A DNA stretch of 64,000 bases from contig WRIV01000002.1 of the NCBI GenBank assembly GCA_009782555.1, forward strand, positions 1-64,000. The letters are read 5' to 3'. Every line of letters starts with the position of its first letter. Position 1 is the first letter of the stretch. The DNA comes from Treponema sp. Lineage in GTDB: Bacteria > Spirochaetota > Spirochaetia > Treponematales > Breznakiellaceae. A program made the translations under genes and the position numbers. Shown piece after piece: positions 15,850 to 24,303 of this stretch. Under the pieces are notes generated by a model. It did no database searches. It saw only the letters and a program-made list of their open reading frames with translations, and was not told the origin of the DNA.

Positions 15850-17136
15850 TTACTTTAGAGCTTCAAATGCCTGTTTTAAATCCTCCAGAATATCATCAAT
15901 ATGTTCGGTACCGATAGAAAGCCGGATCGTGTTGGGTTTAATACCGCATTCCAAAAGTTCCTTTTCATCGATTTGAGAATGTGTAGTAGAAGCCGGATGG
16001 GTAACAATTGATTTTAGATCCGCCAGATTTGAAATAAGCGAAAAAAGCCTAAGTTCTTCGGAAAAACGCTTGGCCTTTTCCATATCTCCCTTGATATCAA
16101 AGGTAAAGACAGATCCGGCACCATTCGGAAAATACCGTTTGTAAAGATTGTGATCACTGTGATCGCTCATAGAAGGATGGTTCAGTTTTTCTACCTGGGG
16201 GTGGTTTTTAAGAAATTCCACAGTCTTAAGGGCATTAAAGATATGCCTTTCCATACGGAGCGAGAGGGTTTCAACTCCCTGTAGAAAAAGAAAGGCATTA
16301 AAGGGGGAAAGACAGGCGCCTGTATCCCTAAGTAAGGTAGTCCGCGCTTTTACAATGTAAGCAAGGTTTTTTGCCGTTTCAGTAAAAACAATGCCGTGAT
16401 AACTTGGATTGGGCTTCGACAGGCCGGGGAATTTATCGTTTTGAGCCCAGTCAAAACTGCCGCCGTCAATTATTACACCGCCAATGGAGTTGCTGTTGCC
16501 GTTGATAAACTTGCTTGCCGAATGGATGACAATATCGGCGCCGTAATCAATTGGCGTTAACAGAAACGGTGTAGCTATGGTATTGTCCGCGATAAGGGGG
16601 ATTCCGTGTTTGTGGGCAATGGCCGCTGCAGCTTCGATATCTATAATGGTACAATTGGGATTATCCATGGTTTCAAAAAATATTGCCTTCGTATTGGGTT
16701 TTATAGCTTTTTCAAAATTGTCCGGATCGCCGCCCGTTACAAAGGTTACTTCTATGCCCATATCTTTGAAAGTGTTGGCAAAAAGATTATATGTACCGCC
16801 ATAGACATATTTGGCGCTGACAATATGATCTCCGTTCCGGGCGATGTTCAAAATCGCGCAGGAGGTTGCAGCCTGGCCGGAGGCGAGCGCAAGGGCACCA
16901 ACGCCTTTTTCCAGGGCGGCCATACGCTGTTCAAATACATCGCATGTGGGATTGGTAATCCTTGTATAGATATTTCCCGGTTCAGTTAATGAAAAACGAT
17001 CCGCCGCGGCTTTGGAATTGGGATATACAAAAGATGTTGTCTGGTAGATAGGTACTGCACACGCGTCTGTGGCAGGATCCGGTTCCTGTCCGGCGTGTAC
17101 CTGAAGTGTTTCAAACCGGTAATTTTTCACTGTCAT
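15850..17136 (-). CDS. metY: O-acetylhomoserine sulfhydrylase (MetY type)
   Basis: The protein has 428 residues and belongs to the Cys/Met metabolism PLP family. RFETLQVHAGQEPDPATDAC and VPIYQTTSFVYPNSKAAADR are typical of O-acetylhomoserine aminocarboxypropyltransferases. The PLP lysine lies in VIHSASKFINGNSNSIGG (about 205). It would make homocysteine from O-acetylhomoserine and sulfide, feeding methionine synthesis. AAGGAG precedes its ATG. The gene lies 19 bp after the DtxR-type regulator gene and 9 bp before cysK on the same strand. An alternative O-acetylserine activity is known for some members, but CysK is present next door. Confidence 0.92.
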   Translation of the reverse strand: MTVKNYRFETLQVHAGQEPDPATDACAVPIYQTTSFVYPNSKAAADRFSLTEPGNIYTRITNPTCDVFEQRMAALEKGVGALALASGQAATSCAILNIARNGDHIVSAKYVYGGTYNLFANTFKDMGIEVTFVTGGDPDNFEKAIKPNTKAIFFETMDNPNCTIIDIEAAAAIAHKHGIPLIADNTIATPFLLTPIDYGADIVIHSASKFINGNSNSIGGVIIDGGSFDWAQNDKFPGLSKPNPSYHGIVFTETAKNLAYIVKARTTLLRDTGACLSPFNAFLFLQGVETLSLRMERHIFNALKTVEFLKNHPQVEKLNHPSMSDHSDHNLYKRYFPNGAGSVFTFDIKGDMEKAKRFSEELRLFSLISNLADLKSIVTHPASTTHSQIDEKELLECGIKPNTIRLSIGTEHIDDILEDLKQAFEALK

Positions 17137-17155
17137 GGCAACTCCTTAAAAAAAA

Positions 17156-17569
17156 TTAATGATATGTATTATTTTTAGCTTTTTTTGAATTATGGATTTC
17201 TTTTTTCCACTCTTCTATATGATTTTTTATTGCAAAAAAACTTTTTTCGCTCATGGCGTGTTCCATTTTACAGGCATCCTGTACCGCTGTTTTTTTATCG
17301 ACCCCCAAATAAATAAGCCAGTCGGAAATGGCCACATGCCTTTCGTACATCGTACCTGCAATTTTCTGCCCTTCTCCGGTCAAGGTAATATAACCGGCGG
17401 CATCCATAATAACATACCCCTTTGAACGAAGGTTTTTCATGGCAACGCTTACGCTTGGCTTTGAGTATTCAAGTTCATTGACAATATCAATTGAACGGAC
17501 AGGACTTCCCTTTAGGCTTAACACCAGGATTGTTTCCAGATAGTTTTCAGCTGATTCATGGATTTTCAA
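17156..17569 (-). CDS. DtxR/MntR family metal-dependent transcriptional regulator
   Basis: This 137-residue repressor has an N-terminal winged helix (about 1-70). AENYLETILVL is followed by SIDIVNELEYSKPSVSVAMK and the wing GYITLTGEG. The dimer/metal domain includes YERHVAISDWL and DACKMEHAMSE. The Cys-x-x-Glu-His order is that of iron-responsive DtxR/IdeR; manganese-type MntR has Glu at the Cys position. The usual first-helix Asp ligand of MntR aligns with Asn. There is no SH3 domain. It starts at TTG with GGGAG 10 nt upstream. An inverted repeat over its promoter suggests autoregulation. It faces the decayed feoAB locus, which has its own palindrome. Confidence 0.87.
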   Translation of the reverse strand: MKIHESAENYLETILVLSLKGSPVRSIDIVNELEYSKPSVSVAMKNLRSKGYVIMDAAGYITLTGEGQKIAGTMYERHVAISDWLIYLGVDKKTAVQDACKMEHAMSEKSFFAIKNHIEEWKKEIHNSKKAKNNTYH

Positions 17570-17600
17570 CAGCTTAACTCCCTTTGAACCCCGATATTCT

Positions 17601-17649
17601 TTGTGTATATCATGCTGCTAGTATACACAAAAATACTATTCTATACCAA
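17601..17649 (-). promoter_or_regulatory. Promoter and palindromic operator of the DtxR-type regulator operon
   Basis: Minus strand: TTGGTA (17644-17649), 17 nt, TATACT (17621-17626). A perfect 10-bp inverted repeat, TTTGTGTATA (17601-17610) and TATACACAAA (17623-17632) with 12 nt between, covers the -10 region. The half-sites are two helical turns apart, as expected for a dimeric repressor. Binding by the regulator itself is inference. Confidence 0.6.
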
Positions 17650-17690
17650 CGCTGCACGATGCCGCTGTTGCAAAAGAGATTATTTTCCCC

Positions 17691-17744
17691 TTGACAAACA
17701 AATTATGATAGACTAACTTGTAGTTAGCCATTGCTAACTACAAG
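17691..17744 (+). promoter_or_regulatory. Promoter region and palindromic operator upstream of feoA
   Basis: TTGACA (17691-17696) is followed 17 nt later by a poor TAACTT -10 (17714-17719). The perfect 12-bp inverted repeat CTTGTAGTTAGC-CATT-GCTAACTACAAG (17717-17744) covers the likely start of transcription. AAGGGG follows as the ribosome site of feoA. The palindrome differs in sequence from the one at 17601-17632. Confidence 0.6.
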
Positions 17745-17752
17745 GGGCAAAA

Positions 17753-17975
17753 ATGCCCCTGAAAGACCTGGAAATAGGCAAAAGCGGCATCGTTTTGACC
17801 ATAGACGGCGAAAAGCCCCTCCGACGGAGACTTCTGGAAATGGAGATCACGCCCCGTACAATCGTAACGGTAAAAAAACTGCTCCCCTGGGGAACCCCAT
17901 AGATTTGCTGCTCAGAGGTTATGTCCTGCCCCTGCGCCTGGAAGACGCAGAAAAAATCACCATAAAGGAAATATT
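17753..17975 (+). pseudogene. feoA: feoA, ferrous iron transport protein A, frameshifted
   Basis: The first frame gives MPLKDLEIGKSGIVLTIDG and RRRLLEMEITPRTIVTVKK, the start of the SH3-like FeoA protein. At a run of seven A (17872-17878) the frame is lost and a stop follows soon after. In the next frame the rest of FeoA reads APLGNPIDLLLRGYVLPLRL, then EDAEKITIKEI. One missing A explains the break. The tract A_AAA_AAA is in the right register for -1 slippage, so some full-length product is possible in principle. The wrecked feoB next to it makes simple decay more likely. FeoA normally assists FeoB. Confidence 0.85.
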
Positions 17976-19025
17976 ATGGTTTTCACCTTTGGGGGAAACC
18001 ATAACAGCGGTAAAACCGCCCTATTCAACCAGCTTGCCGGTTCAAACCAGTATGTGGGAAATTTCCCCTGTGTTACGGTCGGCCAAAAAACCGGGGAAAT
18101 CACCGGTTGCAAGGATCTATCCATCGTTGACCTCCCCGGTATCTATTCCCTCACTCCCTATACCAGCGAAGAAATCCTGGCCCGCGATTTTTTGCTCAAG
18201 CGCTGTTCACCGGGCCATTCACGCGTAGCCCGCCTTGTCGAAGACCGTGCCCAAAAATGGGAATTCCCATGCGGTTTGCGGCCACAAGGCTCGTCGAGGG
18301 AGATGACTCATTCAAAAGATCCTTTCCCTTGGCAAAAACGAAACTAAAACCATTGAGCACTCCGTAAAAGAAATGGAAACAGAGTTAAACACCGATCGCG
18401 AGGCGGCCATGGCGAATATGCACTATCAATTTATCGAAGAAATTTGCAAAAAATGCGTAGGACAAGCCCCTGCAAAAAATCGGGCTTTCCGGGCGCAGCT
18501 TTGTGCCGATGCTCATGGGTTTCGGCTGTACCGTCCCGGCGATAATGGCGGCGAGGACCCTTGCCAGCGGACATGATAAAAAGATGTCTATTTTCTAAAC
18601 GCCTTTATGAGTTGCAGCGCCAATCTCTCCATTTGCGCCTTGTTTACCGCTGTTTTTTTCCGGAATATCCATCGCTGGTGATGATAACCCTTTATATGAT
18701 GGGAATTGTTTTCGGCATTTTTATTCCCCTGGGTTTTTCCGACCGGCGGGTTCTACGGCGCTTATTACCGGCTTTACTGCAAAAGAAGCGGTTGTAAGCA
18801 CCCTGGCGGTATTAACCAATTCATGCGCTGCAAAGCTGGGAGCCAATCTGCATACCATGTTTTCTCCGTTAATCGCTGCAAGTTTTTTGGTCTTTACCCT
18901 GTTATATACCCCCTGCGCTGCGGCGGTATCAACGGTTAAGCGCTAACTTGGCAGTATCAAGGGCGTTTTTTGTCGTCCTGTACCAAAGTGGTATCGCCTG
19001 GCTTGCCGTCTTTTGCATATATTAA
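17976..19025 (+). pseudogene. feoB: feoB, ferrous iron transporter, multiply broken
   Basis: Fragments in all three frames align in order with FeoB. First comes the GTPase start, with GNHNSGKTALFNQLAGSNQY (normally GNPN) and DLPGIYSLTPYTSEEILARD. The G4/G5 region is missing. Then come MRFAATRLVEGDD and, after a frameshift near 18310, LSLGKNETKTIEHSVKEMET with YQFIEEICKKCV. A second large gap removes the first transmembrane helices. The later part reads LMGFGCTVPAIMAARTLASG, NAFMSCSAN, LITGFTAKEAVVSTLAVLTN and finally FFVVLYQSGIAWLAVFCIY with TAA at 19023-19025. About 1.05 kb remains of a gene that is normally 2 kb or more. It overlaps the stop of the aldolase gene by 4 bp. Confidence 0.88.
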
Positions 19026-19987
19026 ACAGGCGGGCTGTTATTAACAAGATGAACCGCAAAACCCAGTATTTCTTCTTTCAGATAAATCGAAGTTACCTTG
19101 CCCTGGGCATCCTTCTTGACATTATCGTAATCAAGAAAAATACCGCGGCGCTCCAGATACGCTGCTGCCCGGGCAATGCTCGTGGCACCAATGGCGATAT
19201 GCCCATGAGTCCCCGGCGCGTTTTTCTTTACCAGTTCAATACTCCCTGCAAATACCGAAGTGTTCCCTTCTTTTATGGAAAAACCGAACAGGGAATTAAG
19301 TAACAGCGCCGCATCCAGGGCCGTTTCCCTGGCGTTGATCCCAATATGGGCCACATGCAGGCCCAGCAGGCTCAAGATCGCTTCCCGTGACAGGACGGTA
19401 ATTTTTTCAAAATCGTTTGAGTTAATAAGTTCCGCACCGGCCATCCATGATCCGCCGCAGGCATGGATCTTTTCAAAGGCGCTGTACCGGGAAATGTTAT
19501 CCGCATTAATACCGCCGGTAGGCATGAACTTAAGATTGGGATACGGGGCGGAAACAGCCTTGATATACTCAAGGCCGCCGGCCTGTTCCGCTGGAAAAAA
19601 TTTTACCACCTCCAGACCAAATTCCAAAGCCTGTTCAATGTCCGATGGATTGGCGCAGCCGGGGGTAATAGGGATTCCTCTCTGAATGCAGTGGGCCACA
19701 ACCTTGGGATTAAGGCCGGGGCTGACAACAAATTTTGCCCCCGCAGCGATGGCCCGGTCCGCCTGATCAACGGTCAACACCGTACCGGCACCCAGCAAAA
19801 TTTCTGGAACTTCTTTTGCAATCCGCCGTATTGCTTCTTCACCTTGAGCGGTTCTAAAGGTTATTTCCGCACAGGGAATCCCCCCGGCGATCAAGGCCCG
19901 GGCCAGGGGCAGGGCTTTTTCAACATCATCAATTTTGATCACCGGTACAATGCCGATCTTCCCCAGGTTCTCCAAAACCTCGTGCAT
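19022..19987 (-). CDS. eda: KDPG/KHG aldolase fused to a C-terminal VOC-like domain
   Basis: The protein has 321 residues. Residues 1-205 are a 2-keto-3-deoxy-6-phosphogluconate/4-hydroxy-2-oxoglutarate aldolase: CAEITFRT has the catalytic Glu, VVKFFPAEQAGG the Schiff-base Lys, and FMPTGGINADN the phosphate loop. It would split KDPG to pyruvate and glyceraldehyde-3-phosphate or act on related keto acids. Residues about 215-321 (LLGLHVAHIGINARETALDA onward) look like a vicinal-oxygen-chelate domain, an addition seen in some anaerobes and of unknown purpose. AAGGAAGGG precedes the ATG. It lies just 20 bp after tRNA-Pro on the same strand. Its stop overlaps the feoB remnant. Confidence 0.87.
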   Translation of the reverse strand: MHEVLENLGKIGIVPVIKIDDVEKALPLARALIAGGIPCAEITFRTAQGEEAIRRIAKEVPEILLGAGTVLTVDQADRAIAAGAKFVVSPGLNPKVVAHCIQRGIPITPGCANPSDIEQALEFGLEVVKFFPAEQAGGLEYIKAVSAPYPNLKFMPTGGINADNISRYSAFEKIHACGGSWMAGAELINSNDFEKITVLSREAILSLLGLHVAHIGINARETALDAALLLNSLFGFSIKEGNTSVFAGSIELVKKNAPGTHGHIAIGATSIARAAAYLERRGIFLDYDNVKKDAQGKVTSIYLKEEILGFAVHLVNNSPPV

Positions 19988-20007
19988 ATCCCTTCCTTAT
20001 CTATCGT

Positions 20008-20080
20008 TCGGAGAGGGGGGATTTGAACCCCCGACATCGAGTTCCCAAAACTCGTGGCTTAACCACTGGCCTACCCTCCG
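20008..20080 (-). tRNA. tRNA-Pro (anticodon UGG)
   Basis: The minus strand folds as a complete cloverleaf. The acceptor CGGAGGG pairs with CTCTCCG and has A73 as discriminator. The anticodon arm is CGAGT-TTTGGGA-ACTCG with TGG at positions 34-36, and the T arm is GGGGG-TTCAAAT-CCCCC. The 3' CCA is not encoded. A promoter-like AAGACA-17 nt-TATACT lies just upstream (TATACT at 20091-20096), within 30 bp of the end of the efflux permease gene. The aldolase start is 20 bp downstream, so the tRNA may be cut from a tRNA-eda transcript. Confidence 0.95.
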
Positions 20081-20103
20081 CGCAGTTTTAGTATACCTGT
20101 TTT

Positions 20104-23100
20104 TTACTGTTTTGTCTTGATCGTTGTTTTTTCCGTTTCCGTTCGTTTTTTGCCGCGCCGGGCATTAAGGAGCGAATACATGACCGGAGTAAGAAACAAA
20201 GTCATCAGGGAAGAAATCGAAAGGCCCCCCACAAAGGTTTTGCCGATGGGCTGAATTGTGTTTGCTCCAGGACCGGGGAAAAAAGCTATTGGCACCATGC
20301 CGAGGATCGTAGTGAGGGTGGTCATAAGAATGGGCCGCAGGCGGCTTCTGCCTGCTTCCACACAGGCTTCCCGTACCATCATGCCCCGGGCACGAAGCGT
20401 ATTGGTATAATCCACCAGGACTATGCCGTTATTTACCACCACCCCAACCAGGGCGATGACCGCTATCATGGAAAAAATTGTCATGGGCTCACTTCCGATT
20501 TTATAGATCCAGACTACCCCGATAAAAAGCAGGGGGATGGAAAAAAAGATGATCAGCGGATCAACAAAAGATTCAAACTGGCTTGCCATGACGCCAAAAA
20601 CCAGGAAGATCGCCACGGCAATGATCATTCCGTAGCGTTTTAAATAAGACTGTACCTGTGCGGCCTCACCCAAATAATGGACGCTTACTTCTTCCCGGGA
20701 AACGAGGTTATCTCCCACTACAGCCATAAGTTTTTTTTGAAAATCCGTGGCAGCAATGCCGGCGGCCAGATCTCCGGTGATTCGCACCACCCGTTCCCGG
20801 TTTTCCCGGCGTATTGATGTGGGAGCCCTTCCCTCGGTGATCTCCGCCAGGTTGGAAAGGGGGATCCGGGCACCGTTTCTGTTCATTATAAAAATCGCAT
20901 CCAGATTGGGCAGTCCCTTCCGGTCCTGTTCACGAAGCATCACGGTAATATCCGTAAGCCTGTCTCCGACGATCATGGCGGCGGCGGTGGTTCCGTTCAT
21001 GGCGGTTTTTATTTCCTGGGCAACAGCGGAAACGGAAACTCCCAGGACAGCAGCCCGGTCTCGGTCAATCCTTATGTTAAGCTGCGGCGCTCCTTCATCC
21101 ATGTTGATCGTGGGGTTCTCCACCTCCGGCAGGCGGCGGGTTATGATCCCCAGAATATCATTGGCTGTATCCATCAATAAGTCGTAGTTGCGGGAACTAA
21201 CGGCAATTTCCACCGCCTGGGTAGTGCCCATAGCCCGCCCTGCCCTAAAGGCAAAATTTGCACCGGGCACAGAAGATGTGTAAGGAAGGAGTTTTTTCTG
21301 TATCGTATCGGGAGTATCGATTTGGTCTACCGGAGGCGGCAGGGTAATTTGGATGGAACCCTGGGAACCTCCGCCGAAACCTCCGCTGCGCCGGGCGGTA
21401 AGGACTATATTTGTATATCCCTCAACCTGATCCTTGATCAAGTTTTCCAAATCCTTAAGTATCCCTTCGGTGTAGTCCATGGTGGAACCCCGCGGAAGGG
21501 TTACGTTGATATTCACATTGTCATCGGTTCTGATCCGGGTAGACATATTCATCCCAATATTGGAAAACTGCATCAGGGAAAATACCAGTATCAGCACAAC
21601 TAGCGTCAATATCAGAAACCGGCGGTTCAGACAGTAATCCAGTCCCTTTGTGTACCCCTTGTCCATGCTGCGAAAAAACTTTTCCATCCCGTCATCAATT
21701 CGCTTTAACAATTTGTTTTTCAGGGGTTTTTGTTTTCTGGTATCCAGCTGCAGCACCGGCCCGCAGAGAACGGGAACCAGTGTAACGGCCACTATCAAAG
21801 AGCAAATCAGGGAAATTATCACCGTAAAAATCAGATCGTTTAACATTTGGCCCATCTCCTCCAGATCATTCTTATAGATGATCAGGGGAATAAAAACACA
21901 GAGGGTGGTAGCGGTGGATGCCATGATGGCCCGGATCATTTCCTTGCTTCCTAGGATTGCCGCAATTGAAGGCTTGGCTCCCCGCTCCCGGTAGTTGTGG
22001 ACATTTTCCAGAATCACGATGGAGGCGTCCACGGTCATCCCCATGCCCATGATAAGACCGGTCATAGTCAGGAGGTTCAGGGTAAAGCCAAAAACCCTCA
22101 TACACATCAGGGTAAGAAGGATGGAGATAGGTATGGAAAGTCCTATGATCAGGGTGCCCTTGATGTTCCGCAAAAACAGGAGGAGGATTGCCATGGCCAG
22201 GATTCCCCCCTGGATTGCATTGAAATAAACCTGGTCTAAAGTAGCGGAGATCATCGAAGTAGTGTCCGAAAGGATCGTCAGGGTAAGTCCCTGGGGAAGT
22301 CTGCTGTTAATCACCTCCATGGCTTCCTTAATCCGGCGGGCCACCTGGACCTGATTACTGTCACTTTCGCTGGAAATCTGGATGTAAACTCCGGTCTGGC
22401 CGTTTACATATACCCGGTTTGAATTTTCATTGTATCCCAGGGATACATCCGCAATATCTTCGATGCGGATTACCCGGGAACGGTTTTCCGAAGTATCCGC
22501 GGCAGAGACTATTTTAACGGGAATCCGTCCTACCTGGGAAAGATCGGTAAGTTCCTGGGTCGTCATAAGCTGGTATTCCCTTATTCCCCTGGTAATACTG
22601 CCCCCGGAAGTAAGGATATTTTGCCCCCTTAGAGCGGAAGTAACATCGTTTAAATTCAGGTTAAAGGCGGCCAGGCGATTTAGGGCCACTTCCACCTTGA
22701 TAATCCGCGGGGCTCCTCCGGTTACTTCCGCCGCTGCCACTCCCTCTATGCGTTCTAGATCCGCCTGAATTTCATCTTCTGCAAAACGGCGTATCTGATC
22801 CGGCGGATAACTGCCCCGGACCATCATCCGCATGATCGGTGCAGCGGACTGGTCAAAACGCCGGGCTGTTGGATTCCCCGCCTCATCGGGAAGTGAATTA
22901 GAATACCGGTTTACCAGGGTTTGAGCGTCCGTCAAAGCCTTGTCCATGTCGGTGCCGTAAGAAAATTCCAGTCTGATATTGCTGGATTCAAAACTGGAAT
23001 TGCTGGTAATTTGGGTAAGATATTTGGAAGAGGCCAGAACCCTTTCCAGGGGCTCGGTAAGGTTCCGTTCCACATCTTCGGGACCCGCGCCGGGAAAGGA

Positions 23101-23247
23101 AGTACTCACCGAAAGAACAGGCCGTACCGTTGAAGGCCAAAGGTCTACAGCAATCCCGGGAACCAGGGTTGCCGCTATACCCAGGGCTAAAGCATAGAAC
23201 ATGATAATCGTTACCGGCCGTTTTACCGAATAATCCTCAATCGTCAC
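20104..23247 (-). CDS. RND efflux transporter permease (HAE1 family)
   Basis: At 1047 residues this is the usual length of an AcrB/MexB-type inner-membrane pump that exports hydrophobic compounds using proton flow. The first helix, VKRPVTIIMFYALALGIA, and two large periplasmic loops are followed by helix clusters. GMGMTVDASIVILENVHNYR (about 395-414) carries a proton-relay Asp, with Ala in place of the second Asp common in AcrB. VGVVVNNGIVLVDYTNTLR (about 960) is the matching TM10 motif. It is the last gene of a TolC-adaptor-permease operon, with a 3-bp gap. The substrate is not predictable. Confidence 0.92.
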   Translation of the reverse strand: MTIEDYSVKRPVTIIMFYALALGIAATLVPGIAVDLWPSTVRPVLSVSTSFPGAGPEDVERNLTEPLERVLASSKYLTQITSNSSFESSNIRLEFSYGTDMDKALTDAQTLVNRYSNSLPDEAGNPTARRFDQSAAPIMRMMVRGSYPPDQIRRFAEDEIQADLERIEGVAAAEVTGGAPRIIKVEVALNRLAAFNLNLNDVTSALRGQNILTSGGSITRGIREYQLMTTQELTDLSQVGRIPVKIVSAADTSENRSRVIRIEDIADVSLGYNENSNRVYVNGQTGVYIQISSESDSNQVQVARRIKEAMEVINSRLPQGLTLTILSDTTSMISATLDQVYFNAIQGGILAMAILLLFLRNIKGTLIIGLSIPISILLTLMCMRVFGFTLNLLTMTGLIMGMGMTVDASIVILENVHNYRERGAKPSIAAILGSKEMIRAIMASTATTLCVFIPLIIYKNDLEEMGQMLNDLIFTVIISLICSLIVAVTLVPVLCGPVLQLDTRKQKPLKNKLLKRIDDGMEKFFRSMDKGYTKGLDYCLNRRFLILTLVVLILVFSLMQFSNIGMNMSTRIRTDDNVNINVTLPRGSTMDYTEGILKDLENLIKDQVEGYTNIVLTARRSGGFGGGSQGSIQITLPPPVDQIDTPDTIQKKLLPYTSSVPGANFAFRAGRAMGTTQAVEIAVSSRNYDLLMDTANDILGIITRRLPEVENPTINMDEGAPQLNIRIDRDRAAVLGVSVSAVAQEIKTAMNGTTAAAMIVGDRLTDITVMLREQDRKGLPNLDAIFIMNRNGARIPLSNLAEITEGRAPTSIRRENRERVVRITGDLAAGIAATDFQKKLMAVVGDNLVSREEVSVHYLGEAAQVQSYLKRYGMIIAVAIFLVFGVMASQFESFVDPLIIFFSIPLLFIGVVWIYKIGSEPMTIFSMIAVIALVGVVVNNGIVLVDYTNTLRARGMMVREACVEAGRSRLRPILMTTLTTILGMVPIAFFPGPGANTIQPIGKTFVGGLSISSLMTLFLTPVMYSLLNARRGKKRTETEKTTIKTKQ

Positions 23248-23250
23248 GGT

Positions 23251-24282
23251 CTACTCCACTATTCGTACCGGATCGCCGTCGGTAAGGAAATTCTGTCCTT
23301 CGATTACTACCCGTTCACCGTATTCAAGGCCCGCAAGAATTTCTACCATGGTTTCATCTTCCAGTCCTAGGGTTACCTCCCGGCGGCGGGCGGCGGCGGA
23401 ATTTTCAGGAACCACAAAAACAATCCATGAACCGTAGGTGTGGATCAGCACCGGCCGGGGAATTACCGGCACATCTTTTCTGGATTCGGTTACCAAGCTT
23501 ACCGTAGCAAACATACCCGGCAGTATCCGGGGATCCACCCGGCCGCTGCTGTTCGGCAAAATGCGAAGCCGGATCCGCAGGGTCCGGCTGGCTGGATCCA
23601 GTACCGGAGAAAGCTCGTCTATCTCTGCGGCAAAGGTTTCGCCGGGCATGGCTTCAAAACTGACCTGGGCAGGAAGAAAGCGCCGCACCGATACCGAATA
23701 CCGCTCCGGTACATAGGTTTCCACCCTAAGATCGCCCAAGTTCCCCACCACGCAAATCACCGAATTGGTCTGCAAGGTATCTCCGGCGCTTACCGGAACG
23801 GATACCACCACACCGGAAACGGTAGAAACAACCGGGTTAAGAAAGAAGGAGTCTCCGGGACGGGAAGGATCTACCATAGCAATGACTTGTCCCCGGCTTA
23901 CCCTGTCTCCGTCCCGGACCCGCAGTTCGGTTAACTTCCCCGCCATGGTAGGATAAATGGATACTTCAGAAGATGACCGTACATCTCCGTTTAGGATCAC
24001 CGAATGCTCTACCGTACCCAATATTACCGGCACAACACGGATCGCCGTACCGGCCCGATCGCCTGATCTGCCGCCACTCTGACCACCGTCCGGTTCGCCG
24101 CCATGAGCGTCCCCGGATAAACCCAGAGAAGTCAGCATGCGCTGTAAAAACGGCTGTTCCAGGGAGGACAATGCTTCCTGTAGCGGAGCAAAGTTCTGGG
24201 CTAATTTATATGCTATCAAGAGTACGGCAACGATGCAGAGAATAACCAGAACCACCGTCACAATAGCTTTTTTATTTTTCAC
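23251..24282 (-). CDS. RND efflux periplasmic adaptor (membrane fusion) protein
   Basis: This 343-residue protein has an N-terminal membrane anchor (about 7-28, IVTVVLVILCIVAVLLIAYK). A Gly/Asp-rich linker (about 55-80) follows. The barrel-sandwich/lipoyl halves come next, with VYPTMAGKLTELRVRDGDRVSRG (quoted from SIYPTMAGK onward) and TVSGVVVSVPVSAGDTLQT, and then a beta-barrel. The alpha-helical hairpin of classic adaptors is nearly absent, so it is of the short type. It bridges the permease and TolC. It is second in the three-gene operon, 3 bp before the permease and 21 bp after the TolC-like gene. Confidence 0.9.
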   Translation of the reverse strand: MKNKKAIVTVVLVILCIVAVLLIAYKLAQNFAPLQEALSSLEQPFLQRMLTSLGLSGDAHGGEPDGGQSGGRSGDRAGTAIRVVPVILGTVEHSVILNGDVRSSSEVSIYPTMAGKLTELRVRDGDRVSRGQVIAMVDPSRPGDSFFLNPVVSTVSGVVVSVPVSAGDTLQTNSVICVVGNLGDLRVETYVPERYSVSVRRFLPAQVSFEAMPGETFAAEIDELSPVLDPASRTLRIRLRILPNSSGRVDPRILPGMFATVSLVTESRKDVPVIPRPVLIHTYGSWIVFVVPENSAAARRREVTLGLEDETMVEILAGLEYGERVVIEGQNFLTDGDPVRIVE

Positions 24283-24303
24283 CGTTTTCCTCTATTATTT
24301 TTG

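Noticed and set aside
15850-17136. SAM riboswitch upstream of metY
   Set aside because: Only 19 bp separate metY from the regulator gene, and the operon leader is short, so there is no room for one.
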